In this document: positions 45,655 through 55,850 of the stretch, piece after piece
How positions within the stretch are numbered: the first letter of the stretch is position 1
How the letters are laid out: every line of letters begins with the position of its first letter
From: Eurosta solidaginis
Lineage: Eukaryota > Arthropoda > Insecta > Diptera > Tephritidae
Length of the DNA stretch: 64,000 bases
Direction of reading: 5' to 3'
Assembly (NCBI RefSeq): GCF_040869045.1
Contig: NC_090319.1
Coordinates: forward strand, 57,632,779-57,696,778
The notes under the pieces: model-generated
Database searches by the model: none
Seen by the model: the letters and a program-made list of their open reading frames with translations, nothing else
What the model was told of the DNA's origin: nothing
Position numbers and translations under genes: made by a program

Positions 45655-46010
45655 GTATCTAATTAATTCCATCATCATCGATTGCGTTATCGGGTTCATC
45701 ATCCCTGTGCGGTTCATCTCTGTCTCCATTTAGGAGAGCAGAGAAGTGTTCTCTCCATAATCTAAGTACTAACATCAGTTACAATGTCGCCATTTTCGTC
45801 CTTATGGAGTTTGCCCCGAACTTAAAAACTTCCGTCTGTCGCAGGCTGTTTCGGCTGCAAAGCGACATTCTGGATCGGCGGCGGTACGTAGTACTTTGGA
45901 TATACTCTCCCACTATTCTTGCATTCCATCAGGTTGACTTGTGCCTCTCTGAGAACACAAGGTGTGTGAGTCGAATTGCGAAATCGTTTTAAGTCTGTTG
46001 CGATTTCAGC
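45655..46010 (-). pseudogene. RTE-like LINE fragment (endonuclease-RT linker)
   Basis: The minus strand near 45780-45660 reads LRLWREHFSALLNGDRDEPH and DDEPDNAIDDDG, matching the RWREHF..LLNG linker of RTE-type elements. It ends just upstream of the gene 1 duplication block. Confidence 0.6.
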
Positions 46011-46340
46011 CTTTCGACGTTCAGCTTTCCTTGATATTTTTGTTCCTTGTTTTAATTTATAATTTAAAAATTATTAAATTTTTAGTTTTTCTATTTTTAT
46101 TTTTAGTTTATAATTTTTTATTTATTTATTTTTTTTTTTTAATTTCTATTGAAGCACTCCTTAAGATTTCCGGTGAAGTTATTATTCGCGTTGTCTTAAG
46201 GCCTAATTGTATATCTGAATAACACAAACAAATAATAATATTTTTGTACAAATTGGTATTTGCAAAACACACTTGATCAAACAAAATAATTTGGTTTGAA
46301 ATTGCGTTGATAAAAGTAAATCAAATAACTTTATACGGGC

Positions 46341-46348
46341 TATAAAAG
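46341..46348 (+). promoter_or_regulatory. TATA box of gene 1, with initiator
   Basis: TATAAAAG at 46341-46348 is followed by a perfect fly initiator TCAGTT at 46372-46377, placing the predicted start at A46374, 33 bp after the first T. The predicted 5' UTR is 46 nt. Gene 2 has the same boxes at the same spacing. Confidence 0.85.
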
Positions 46349-46419
46349 CACGCGTTATCTTCGATCTTAATTCAGTTATAATTGACAGCTATAACCGTCA
46401 ATTGATTAATTTTTAAAAA

Positions 46420-47412
46420 ATGAAAGCTTTAACAGTTTTAATGGTTGCCCTTGTGGCTTCCCTGTTGATAGTTGAACAGGCAGTTGCTGACGATTATTCC
46501 GATGATGTTGCCAAAGATGATGACGATGCCGCTTCTGCCGATGCTGCTCCTGCTGATGAAGCCTCTGAAATAGCTGCTCCTGCTGATGCCGCTCCTGCTG
46601 ATGAAGCTTCTGAAGGAGGCGCTTCTGATGGCGCCATTTCTGATGGGGCCGTTGGTCCTGATGCCGCTTCTGATGATACCGATTCAAATGATGCTAATGG
46701 GGAAGCTTCTGATGCAGCCGTTTCTCCTGATGCCGCTTCTGATGATACCGCTTCTGATGATACCGCTTCTAATGATGATAATGGGGAAGCTTCTAATACA
46801 GCCGTTTCTCCTGATGCCGCTGCCGATGATACCGCTTCTAATGATGATAATGGGGAAACTACTGATGCAGCCGTTTCTCCTGATGCCGCTTCTGATGATA
46901 CCGCTTCTAATGATGATAATGGGGAAGCTTCTAATGCAGCCGTTTCTCCTGATGCCGCTTCTGATGATACCGCTTCTAATGATGATAATGGGGAAGCTTC
47001 TGATGCAGCCGTTTCTCTTGATGCCGCTTCTAATGACGATAATGGGGAAGCTTCTGATGCAGCCGTTTCTCCTGATGCCGCTTCTGATGCTGCCGCTTCG
47101 GAAGGAGTCGCTTCTGATGATGCTCCTTCTGTTGCTAACGACGAAGCTATTGCTGAATCCGGTAATGTTCCAGATGCAAGTGATGACAATGCTAATACTG
47201 ATAAACGCCCCGATTCAAAGAAAGGCAACAAAAAAAGTAGACGCAATCAGCGTCGTCGCAGTCGTTCGCAAAAAAAGCGTCGAGGTGGGAGATCCCAACG
47301 TAGGCGTCGAGGTGGAAAGAACGAACGTAGGCGTCGAGGTGGAAAGAACGAACGTAGCCGCCGCCGCGGCAATAAACGCAAAGGTAGACAAAATAAATTG
47401 TCTGATTATTAA
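46420..47412 (+). CDS. Secreted acidic-repeat protein with basic tail, paralogue 1 (330 aa)
   Basis: Single-exon ORF. Residues 1-23 form a signal peptide (MKALTVLMVALVASLLIVEQ, cleavage expected after AVA), so the product enters the secretory pathway. Residues 24-80 are Asp/Ala/Ser/Pro-rich. Residues about 80-225 are about six copies of a 23-residue unit, SDDTASNDDNGEAS plus DAAVSPDAA. Residues about 260-330 are extremely basic, with RRRRGGKNER-type repeats. The protein is therefore an acidic block joined to a basic block. No catalytic domain or cysteine is evident. The start has the signal peptide, a good fly context (AAAAATG) and a 46-nt leader. The composition suggests a structural, glue, mucin-like or matrix secretion, but function and tissue are unknown. 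No gene symbol is recognised. Open frames on the other strand are repeat shadows. Confidence 0.85.
   Translation: MKALTVLMVALVASLLIVEQAVADDYSDDVAKDDDDAASADAAPADEASEIAAPADAAPADEASEGGASDGAISDGAVGPDAASDDTDSNDANGEASDAAVSPDAASDDTASDDTASNDDNGEASNTAVSPDAAADDTASNDDNGETTDAAVSPDAASDDTASNDDNGEASNAAVSPDAASDDTASNDDNGEASDAAVSLDAASNDDNGEASDAAVSPDAASDAAASEGVASDDAPSVANDEAIAESGNVPDASDDNANTDKRPDSKKGNKKSRRNQRRRSRSQKKRRGGRSQRRRRGGKNERRRRGGKNERSRRRGNKRKGRQNKLSDY
46660..47090 (+). repeat. 69-bp coding minisatellite in gene 1
   Basis: The unit GATGATACCGCTTCTAATGA...GATGCCGCTTCT (69 bp, 23 codons) is present about six times with point variants and one shortened unit near 47027-47058. Confidence 0.85.
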
Positions 47413-47416
47413 ATAG

Positions 47417-47427
47417 AATAAAATAAA
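47417..47427 (+). terminator. Polyadenylation signals of gene 1
   Basis: Two overlapping AATAAA hexamers at 47417-47422 and 47422-47427 start 5 bp after the TAA stop, implying a very short 3' UTR. A GT-rich stretch follows at 47467-47475. Confidence 0.55.
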
Positions 47428-47819
47428 TACGGTATTCACGTGACCCTGTTTATTAGCTTATCTTATTATGTGTTTATATTTTTTACACAGTTTACAAAAA
47501 CAAAATACACTGGAGACAAATACCTTTTTAACAGATAAGCTGATAATGAGGTCAAGTGGATAACCCAAATGTTTGTAAATTTTTTTCTTGCTTGCTTATT
47601 AACATTTATTTCACTGAAAGTAAGTCTGATATACGGTAAAATATACGGTACAATCTTTGAGTCTAAGTCTAAAACTTTTTGTAAGTATCTCGGAAGGTTA
47701 TGTTTCTAAATATGTAAAAAGCAATTTGTGCGTCATATGTAGCACAAATTCATCTCGATTTCAGTGGAACCAAGTTGGGTTATTCGCGAATCCGTTTTCG
47801 GAATCGTGATCCTGAACGT

Positions 47820-48265
47820 GTATTAAGAGTGTATGCTGTCGTATAGAATTACCCCAAGCTCCACTAAGACGTCAATGAAGTGCTTACTCAGATATTCTAA
47901 CGGTGCTTTGGCCAAAGCAGGGCATCTAAAAAGTACGTGTTTTATACTTTCCATATTTGCTACGGCCCTCTCTACAGCTCGGACAGCTCTTTGGGATTCG
48001 CCTGCCTGCACCGTGTACTCACATCAAACAGTAGCCCTCTAAATATCCCAATCAAAAGACGTCAGTGTAGAGGATTAAGATTAATTCGGAAGCTAATTAG
48101 GTTCTAATTTATGTTTTATGCACTCCATACATGTGGGTTCCAGTGTGTCTAGTATCATGCAGCTTTTGGAAAAGAAATGTGTTTTAGCTGTTTTAAATTG
48201 ATCTGTTCAATGCCCCTTCTCACAAGTTCGTCGACAGCAAAATTCTTCTCTGTGATGAAGTGACG
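47820..48265 (-). pseudogene. LINE RNase H end and zinc-knuckle relic in block A
   Basis: On the minus strand from 48240: AVDELVRRGIEQ (RNase H end). Further on: ANMESIKHVLFRCPALAKAP and EYLSKHFIDVLVELGVILYD, the C-terminal knuckle region. It is shared with block B (63580-64000), so it was there before the duplication. Confidence 0.65.
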
Positions 48266-48545
48266 TGAAATGTCGGTCTGTTATCTAAAATCTATCGGTT
48301 TGCTATCGAAAAGTTATCGGTTATTTGTAGAGAAGATATCGATATGTTACCAACGATATGTAATCGAAGTTACCGATCTTTTATGGGAAGTTTGTCAAAT
48401 TGTTAATGGCGTGTTATCGATCTCTTATCGAATAGTTATCGAAAAATTATCGAATTGCAAACAAAAAAATTCCTATTTGATATCAAAAAAATATCGATGT
48501 TATGGAAAATTTAACGACATATTTTCCATTCGATAATCTATATAT
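48265..48545 (-). repeat. Degenerate CGATAAC array 3
   Basis: GTTATCG-type words (TCGAAAAGTTATCGGTTA, GTGTTATCGATCTCTTATCG) recur every 12-20 bp directly after duplication block A. Confidence 0.75.
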
Positions 48546-50269
48546 AAAAAAATTTAAAAAAAACTTTTTTAAAAATAAGCGTTTATTATTGGTTAAAAAA
48601 TTAACTAAAAAGTACAAAATAAATTGACTGTAAAGAAATATATCACTTTATGAGTTCATTGTAACCTTTAGCGATAACAGAAGTATACACGGTTTTGGAT
48701 CTAGGCAACTAAAAGTGGTTTTTAAGACAATTTATGACGAGTCAAAAAATTCATTTTTAAAGATTTTTGTCAAGTAATATTCATTTTATTAACTTAAAAG
48801 TAACAAATCAGAAATTAAGATTGGTGGAACTTTGCCTTTTGTAGTGTTTAGTATCTGTTTCGCGTATTAGAGTCCAACAGTAGTCGCTCATCATGCCATC
48901 ATCCTAAAATCCTTGATATCGTCTTTCAATGTTCGCTAGATCTTGGTGTAGCCGCTCTCCTTGTTCGTCGCTCGTATCACCCAAGTTTTCGGGAAAAAAA
49001 TTGAGATGAGAATGCAGAAAATGCATCTTTAGAGACATTCTAGCTCCAATCTTTCGATAATTTTCCAACATATCGCCAATAATTTCCTTAAAATTAAGGG
49101 ATTTGTGTTTACCAAGAAAGTGGTGAACGATATTTTGAAAAGATGCCCATGCGGCTGCTTCATCGAGCGTTAAACATTTTGTAAATTTTTTATCAGCCAT
49201 TAATTTTCTAATATCAGGTCCGACAAATATTCCTTCTTTGATTTTTGCATATGATGAATTTCATATCAAAGGCTGAAAAAAACGTACATTTTGAACCCGA
49301 CACCCTCAGAATTTGATGAAATTTTGCATGGGGTTACATCTTACCCACCCAAACACAACCTTATTTTTAGAAATTGCATTTTCGAAAAATTGTGGGCGTG
49401 GGAAGGTATCGAAATATCCGAAAATATTAGAAAAATGACGATAATAGGTACTTTTAAAGTGTGATTACTACGGAATGGCTTTACCGATTTCAAAGATCTT
49501 TATACCATTAGAAAGGTATTGAAATAAGCTTTCAAAAAAATACACTGTACAAATTTTTTAGAACGCTGAAAAAAAATTTTTTTTAAATAAAATTTAAAAA
49601 GAAAAAACACTTCAAAGATCAAGCGATTTTGAAAAATAAAATTTTATTTTAGAAAGGTCTATTAATATATATAACATATCTGAAAACTAAAATGGGTTTT
49701 TTTTTTTTAAATTTATTTAAGTAAATGCATCGCTTGGTTACTTTCTCATATTTGGATATCACGCGTAAATTAATAAACCAATTTGAAAAATTTTTATACC
49801 GTTAGAAAGGTATTAAAATCACCTTTGAAAACATATACTGTAAAGATTCTATATTACAAAAATGCTTTTTTTTTTCTACATTTTTTTTTTTCAAACTGGG
49901 AAAACACTTCAAAGACCAAGCGATTTAAAAAAAATTTTTTAGAAAGGTCGTTTTAATATAAAAGCTAGAATAATGTTTTTTTATTTCTTTTAAAAAAATT
50001 TATAAGTAAAAACATCTCTTGTTAACTTTTTTTTATTTTGCTATTATTGTGTGACAAAAAAGGTACCTAGCTATACTTTGGAGGTTATACAGATACAGAT
50101 ACTATGACTAAGTATTCTAATAGATTCGAACAAGAATCGTATTATCAAATTTTTCAGACACGCACAATAAATAGACATACACTTGATAAAGTAAATTTTT
50201 TATTTTTATTTATTTAGATTTAATATACAACTTTGAGCAGCTCATACTGCTGACTTTCGGAATATTTGC

Positions 50270-50584
50270 TTACTTTTATTTATTTATATTGTCGACGAGT
50301 TCGTTGCGTTCGAGTGAATTGGTATAGCTGCTGCAAGTTGGAACTTCCTTATATTCTTGATACAATTCACCGCTAGTAAAGATTTCTTGTGCCTCTTCAC
50401 TTTCCGTTTCAGTAGAACGCTGATTATCAGCAATCTTGATAGCATCCTTAAGTTTAAAGCGACAACTTTCGCAAATACGGCAACGATGAATGTGAGACTG
50501 CTGGAAAATGCTCTTCGTTTAAGCTAATGTTTCGAAGTTGAGAGGAACATTTTCTTGATAGCTGCGCACATCTGTATTTATTAG
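50270..50584 (-). pseudogene. Unrecognised coding fragment inside the foldback element
   Basis: The minus strand reads QENVPLNFETLA, one stop, then HIHRCRICESCRFKLKDAIK, IADNQRSTETESEEAQEI and YTNSLERNELVDNIN. The run is long, polar and plausible as protein, with a Cys-x2-Cys-x2-Cys cluster. I do not recognise the family. It may be a captured or element-own gene. Confidence 0.4.
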
Positions 50585-50813
50585 TTGATTCCATATCAAT
50601 GCCTAGTAGTTTCGTTCTGGTCTGTGTCTATCCGTTGTGTTGTTTTTTATAGTCCATGGGTGCTGTGGCAGGTAATGTCAATCTATGTGTCCGTGGTAGG
50701 TAACGTTAATATGCGTGTGTGTGTGCGCGGTATTGATACGTCCAAATTGTTACCTTTTCCAAGGGTTGTTTTTGTAGGTATCTAGACATACCGCTTGTTA
50801 GCTAAGCGGTAGG

Positions 50814-51115
50814 TTAAGGTAGGTAGAAATCGGTGATTTTTGCCGTTTGGTAAATTTTTCGTTTTTGCTTGTTCATTGTTACGTGTTTGGTTGCTGTACC
50901 TTCTGGCTTGTGCTGTTTTTTGTAAACTAGTTTTAAGGGTTCAAATATTTCGTCAGAGATAGTGTTGGTTTGTTCGTTTATTATCCTGCCGTCAAATGTT
51001 TTTAACTTGTATATCTCCTTGTTCTCAAGTACATTGAGCCGCCGACCTTTTCCTTGTACGTGAAGTATTCGAGCCGTTGTTTTGATGTTAGCTGGGGTGC
51101 ACCCATCTGGAATAA
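50814..51115 (-). pseudogene. Penelope-like C-terminal fragment inside the foldback element
   Basis: Reads ARILHVQGKGRRLNVLENKE, IYKLKTFDGRIINEQTNTIS and EPLKLVYKKQ, then a Lys/Thr-rich tail ending TDFYLP and a stop at 50814-50816. It is collinear with 10276-10626. Similarity continues downstream (CTATAAA, CAGAACGAAA) to about 50615, then stops just where the other copy has its hammerhead-like motif. Confidence 0.55.
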
Positions 51116-52107
51116 AATTTTTTTACAGTGTATTTTTTCAAAAGGTGATTTTAATACCTTTCTAACGGTATAAAAATTTTTCAAATTGGTTGATTAATTT
51201 ACGCGTGATATCCAAATATGAGAAAGTAACCAAGAGATGCATTTACTTAAATAAATTAAAAAAAAAAAAAAAACCCCATTTTAGTTTTCAGATATGTTAT
51301 ATATATTAAATAGACCTTTCTAAAATAAAATTTTATTTTTCAAAATCGCTTGATCTTTGAAGTGTTTTTTCAGTTTTAAATTTTATTTAAAAAAAAATTG
51401 TTTACAGTTTATTTCAATACCTTTCTAATGGTATGAAGATGTTTGAAATCGGTAAAGCCATTCCGTAGTAATCACACTTTAAAAGTACCTATTATCGTCA
51501 TTTTTCTAATATTTTCGGATATTTCGATACCTTGCGACGCCCACAAAAAAATGCAATTTCTAAAAATGAGGTTGTTTTTGGGTGGGTAAGATGTAACCCC
51601 ATGCAAAATTTCATCAAATTCTGAGGGGGTCGGGTTCAACGCATATTGGATTTGATATGAAATTCATCATATGACAATTTAGGAAACAACTTGACTTAGT
51701 ACTAAAAAGCCGGTCCTTCACGGTTTAATGCTTTGACAAAGTTCTTTATAAGGCCTAGTTTAATGTGAAGAGGTGGCAGGAAAATGTCTTGTGGATTTAC
51801 AAGTTGTTCAGCGGAGACGTTTTGCTGTCCAGGCTCATATTGAGTACGACTTTGCCATTCTTTTCTCACATAATGATGTTCAGTTGCGCGGCTATCCCAC
51901 AAGCATAAAAAACAACAAAATTTGGCGAATCCAGATTTCAACCCAGTTAAGATACCAATTACCTGATGAAATATGAAATATGAGTGTCTGCTACTCTGAA
52001 ACCAAAGTAGTGCAGATACGCATCTTTGAGCAAATTTGTTATTATTTTGCCACTTTTTTAATCATATAACAACCACAACACTGTCTATGCATTTTTATTT
52101 GCTCTAA

Positions 52108-52108
52108 T

Positions 52109-52140
<32 letters not shown>

Positions 52141-52440
52141 ATTGGCGCTCAACCGTCTAAACGGTTATGGCCGTCCAACAAGGCGCGCCAGTCGCTCCTT
52201 CGCTCCGCCAACCGGCGCCAATTGGTCACACCATGGGGGTTTAAATCGTTTTCCACCTGGTCCTTCCAACGGAGTGGGGGCCGCCCTCTACCTCTGCTTT
52301 CATAGGCGGGTTCCGATAGAAACACTTTCTTGGCCGGAGCATCAACTCTCATTCTCATAGCATGGCCTAGCCAGCGCAATCGCTGCGTTTTAATTCGCTG
52401 GACTATGTTGATGTCTGCGTATAGCTTATTTTACAGTTAC
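52108..52440 (-). mobile_element. RTE-like LINE 3' end with (TAAG)n tail
   Basis: The minus-strand ORF (52149-52379) reads MRWLGHAMRMRVDAPAKKVF, GRGRPPLRWKDQVENDL and VTNWRRLAERRSDWRALLD, the C-terminus of RTE-type polymerases. It runs to a stop and a (TAAG)8 tail (52108-52140). Intact for 76 codons, it is better preserved than the two other RTE relics. The rest of the element is absent. Confidence 0.8.
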
Positions 52441-52645
52441 AGTTGAAATGACTTATCAAGCAGTGCCACTATTTAAAAGCTGCTATAACAGCACAATGGG
52501 GCTATCATGCGAGAACTCGGAAACTAGAATCAGTCTTAAAAAACTGAATGCACATTCGAATTCAGCATATCAAATATAGTTAAGAATCGTTCTTATCTAC
52601 TCAGATCCAAAAGTTGACCTGAATTTGTAAACTTGTGTAATTAGG

Positions 52646-52913
52646 CCATAATGTACATAATTATATATTTTTAACATTAAAACTTTACAGCTAAATTATT
52701 AAATCTTACATTTTATATCACAGTCCTAATTGTTCTAATAAAAGCGTGTTACATTGTGATAGCAAGAAAAGGAGGTCCTAAATGTTCTTAATTATACCAT
52801 CAAAATTTAACACGCTTTTTATTAGAACAATTAGGACTGTCATATAAATTGTAAGATTTACTAATTTAGCTGTAAAGTTTTAATGTTAAAAATATATAAT
52901 TATGTACAAAATG
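52646..52913. mobile_element. Palindromic MITE
   Basis: Arms of about 100 bp (GTACATAATTATATATTTTT...TAATAAAAGCGTGTTA from 52653, mirrored to GTAC at 52907) flank a loop of about 55 bp. RNA or single-stranded DNA would form one long hairpin. No ORF. Confidence 0.85.
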
Positions 52914-52914
52914 G

Positions 52915-53120
52915 ATTTTTTTTGGCGCAGCTGAGAAAGGGATAGAATGAGACGAAGATAGGGATAGATGAAGCGAAAAAGATGGAGGGTGGAGTGAACA
53001 AAAGGATTAGGAAAAAGTGAAGAAAGGGGAGGGCAGAGTTAGACGGAAAAAGCTTATTAAAATTTAGGCGGATAGACCAAATTTAGGGCAGAACAACGTC
53101 TGCCGGGTCTGCTATTGTAC
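52915..53120 (-). repeat. Pyrimidine-rich interspersed repeat, copy 2
   Basis: The reverse complement begins GCAGACCCGGCAGACGTTGT and continues into a long C/T-rich region, as at 39880-40145. Confidence 0.6.
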
Positions 53121-53199
53121 ATATAAAAATTATCAAATAAAACTTTTCGTTAATAACCCGATAAGCAATCAATAAGAAGCGTCGGAAAAAACCGATGTC

Positions 53200-53800
53200 C
53201 AAAAAGCCTCTCTTGTCAACTCGTCGACAGCACAGTTCCCAGAAAACCACTGTAACCTGGTACCCTTTTAACCTATGGGCCAGTTCGTTACCTTCGATAA
53301 AGTGTTCCTGACTTGGAGAACTTTTTTCGCTGCATGACTATAAGAAAGTTTTCTAAAAGGGTCCACAAAATTCTCGCAAAGTCGAACTCGACGTCGCTGC
53401 AGATGACAACTGCATTCAATCTAACTGCATTACAATTTGCTTGTAGGTAGACACCGATTTGTCGAAAGGAGTTTCAGTATAACGTACAGAGATTGTGAAG
53501 GTGGTCAGGGGAAGTGCACTTGATATAAGCATTGCTGCTGACCGCTGCACTATGATAATTGTGGAGGCTATGGCGTTTTTTGTCAGAGTCAGTCCCCGCT
53601 ATACCGTAGAATAAAAAACCAGGATTTTGCGACGGCGGTGTATAGCCAGAGCATTATATTTGGCTTTATACCCCACATTTTACGCACGGCTGCTTTAGAA
53701 TTATAGCTATAGCCATGACATGGATATGGGGAGGTAGTTCCACTTCTTCTTCTTGATAACCATTGCCCCATTTGGCATTAATTGTATTTAGATTCCCATT
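53200..53800 (-). pseudogene. LINE thumb and RNase H relic
   Basis: On the minus strand: KAAVRKMWGIKPNIMLWLYT (RT, near 53690-53620), QRSAAMLISSALPLTTFTI (thumb), VSTYKQIVMQLD (RNase H middle), GNELAHRLKGYQVTVVFW and CAVDELTREAFW (RNase H end). Frame breaks between pieces show decay. It resembles the relic at 47820-48265. Confidence 0.6.
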
Positions 53801-53883
53801 TGGAACAGCGCTGCCATATCTTTAAAAAAAATCACCAAAAATTGAAAGTTACTACGTAAGACCTAAAGAGTCCCTATAAGAAA

Positions 53884-54390
53884 CAAGTAAGGAACGCTAA
53901 GTTCGGGCGTAACCGAACATTACAAACTCAGCTGCCAAATTACAGCTTGCACAACTTTTGAATTGCCTTTTTTAAAAGTGGGCGGCGCCACGCCCATTGT
54001 CCAAAATTTTACTAATTTTCTATTCTGCGTCATTAGGTCAACCCACCTACCAAGTTTAATCGCTTTATCCGTCTTTGGTAATGAATTATCGCATGAAAAA
54101 GTGGGCGTGGTTATAGCCCGATTTTTTAGTTTCATATAGCGATCTGAGATGAGTTCCCAGGAACTTACATACAAAATTACATTAAGATACCTCAAAATTT
54201 ACTAAAGTTATCGTGCTTACGGACAGAAGGACGGAGGGACGGACATGGCTAAATGAATTTCTTTTTTCGCCCAGATCATTTTGATATATAGAAGTCTATA
54301 TCAATCTCGATTAGTTTATGCCGTTACGGGGTACCGTTATGCGAACAAAATTAATATACTCTGTGAGCACTGTTCAGGTGAGTATAAAAA
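53884..54390 (-). repeat. Family A interspersed repeat, copy 3
   Basis: Starts CAAGTAAGGAACGCTAAG and ends GGTGAGTATAAA. It has the same landmarks as 4811-5330 in reverse, with a deletion where the TTTCGATATCGAAAATTTCG segment is expected. Confidence 0.85.
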
Positions 54391-54394
54391 CTAG

Positions 54395-55850
54395 TATTAT
54401 TTATTGCGAAAACAGCTTCGGGTGCTCGATATACAAAAAATATAGCACAAAGCGCCCCGCTTCAAGTTTATAATGAGAAAATATACTGTGTATTGAGAAA
54501 TATAAGTTTATATTGAGAAAATGCAAATTGATAATGGAAAATAAAAATTGATTATGAGAAGCGTAACTTCTCATTGAGAAAATATAAATTTGTAGTGAGA
54601 AATATATATTGATACCGAGAAATATAAATTGATAATGAGAAATATAAATTGATAATGAGGAACTATAATTTAATAATGAGAAAGATTTTAAGAATAAATG
54701 GTTCAAGTAATTTGATCTGGAGTCGGTGAGCCAATGCTGCAATATCTCGGGGATACGATGGCAAGACAAGATAAATTATTGTCATATTTAAAGTACTCGG
54801 AAGCATTTTGAAAACATGAGGACGTATCCGGAAAACAAATTTGAGTCTCCACTTGCATATGAGCTAAAACAAAACATCTTTTTGGAATGTAGGTATGTGC
54901 GGTATTGCTCTCGCACATTTCCCTCCCGTTAAAACATTTTTTGGTGCACACACTGCACTTTCAAGGTACCACCGTATTTACTCGCATGCTCCGGACCCAC
55001 TGATTGATAGTATATATGAATGTACTTTTAGATTTTTTCTACTTCAGTTAAGTTAAATTATAACCCGTACCGTCGATTTTGCCATCTACAACAGACAATT
55101 TTAAGCTATGAACCCATAGAGGTTCTACTTAGGTAAAAACAAGTACAAATAGAAACTAATATATTTTTTTTTTCCTCATTATTAACTTACATTTTCTCAT
55201 TACCAATTTCTTTTTTCTCGATATGAAGTTCCCTTTCTCATTATCGGTTTATATTGTGACGAATATTAGCAACACTAAGGGATACTATCATCTCTAAGCC
55301 GATACTAAGCAGTGACTTGTATGCACATAAACAAATCAATCATTATGTCTTCACATATGTCCATACAAGCAGCGGAGATAAACGTACAAACACATGCATA
55401 TATCTGAGATACTCCCAAAAGTAGGCAATCATCGGTGGAAGTATCACTCACATATACACGCGCATATGGCTATGCGAGAAGCTATAATCGTGCATCTGTA
55501 GTTATAGCTGATAAGTTTATAGCTGGTAAACAAGTAGTAAATTCTAGAAATAGAAACGCCTAGAAATATGCCAACGAGCACCAGCTAAGGTACAAGGAAT
55601 CAGTTTGATTTAAGCAAGCTATCTGTTGAGAAGTAGACGCGTTATTGTGAAAGTAGTCTAATAAAGGCCATTTTGCATTATTTAATATTGGAGTTATTTG
55701 TTCAACAGTTTAGTGATTCGGACGTTAGCAGAAGGTTGCAAATAAGCGGAATTTCACAAAATTCGTTACAATATTTTCTCAATATAAACTCGCATTCTCT
55801 CATTATAAACTTTAAAGGGTGTAGTATTTTTCGTTTATTATTGTTTTAAA
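54395..55850. repeat. Inverted element with AATGAGAAATATAAATTG arms, hosting a solo LTR
   Basis: The left arm (54395-54690) contains TTCGGGTGCTCGATATAC and repeated ATAATGAGAAATATAAATTG words (about 20 bp). The right side (55170-55250 and 55775-55850) carries the complement (TTTCTCATTATAAACTT) and GTATTTTTCGTTTATTATTG. The same terminal sequences flank the hairpin in family D copy A (40690-40830). The unmatched middle (54690-55165) shows no gene. Confidence 0.6.
55255..55770 (+). mobile_element. Solo LTR of a gypsy-like retrotransposon, copy 2
   Basis: Runs TGTGACGAATATTAGCAAC ... CAAAATTCGTTACA, flanked by ATAT on both sides (55251-55254, 55771-55774). AATAAA near 55660 sets the orientation. 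The 3' ends of this and 26301-26833 share AAATAAGCGGAATTTC, so they belong to one family. Confidence 0.8.

Larger units (their letters stand above)
46072..48250 (+). repeat. Segmental duplication block A (contains gene 1)
   Basis: Collinear with 59227-64000: TTTTTAGTTTTTCTATTTTT start, promoter, gene, the 3' flank (TTTGAGTCTAAGTCTAAAAC) and the LINE relic. From 46159 to the ATG the offset to block B is exactly 13142 bp with no net gap and about 20 substitutions by eye in 262 bp. Differences are the number of coding repeats, a roughly 75-bp difference after the stop codon, and loss of most of a palindromic insert present at 63245-63575. Confidence 0.9.
49254..51667. mobile_element. 2.4-kb foldback element with about 550-600-bp inverted repeats and CATATG duplication
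   Basis: ATGAATTTCATATCAAA at the left end is exactly mirrored at the right end (TTTGATATGAAATTCAT, ending 51667). CATATG occurs on both sides (49248-49253, 51668-51673). Arms 49254-about 49850 and about 51120-51667 stay complementary through TGGGTGGGTAAGATGTAACC-type landmarks and the AGAAAGGTATT blocks. The left arm is followed by extra direct repeats of its inner part (49860-50140). The interior holds a Penelope-like fragment and a Cys-rich coding fragment, not an identifiable transposase. Confidence 0.8.
48846..52050 (-). pseudogene. Transposase-like gene relic, split by a foldback element
   Basis: The upstream part (51990-51674) encodes GILTGLKSGFAKFCCFLCLW, DSRATEHHYVRKEWQSR and IFLPPLHIKLGLIKNFVKAL. 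The downstream part (49247-48900) encodes AKIKEGIFVGPDIRKLMADK, EAAAWASFQNIVHHFLG and HFLHSHLNFFPENLGDTSDE ending in RYQGF. I recognise these as consecutive motifs of a widespread arthropod repeat-encoded protein family, probably a DNA-transposon transposase. The N-terminal Cys-rich part is missing here but resembles 14942-15256. The reading closes across the insertion once one CATATG is counted. In-frame stops occur in both halves. Confidence 0.6.
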
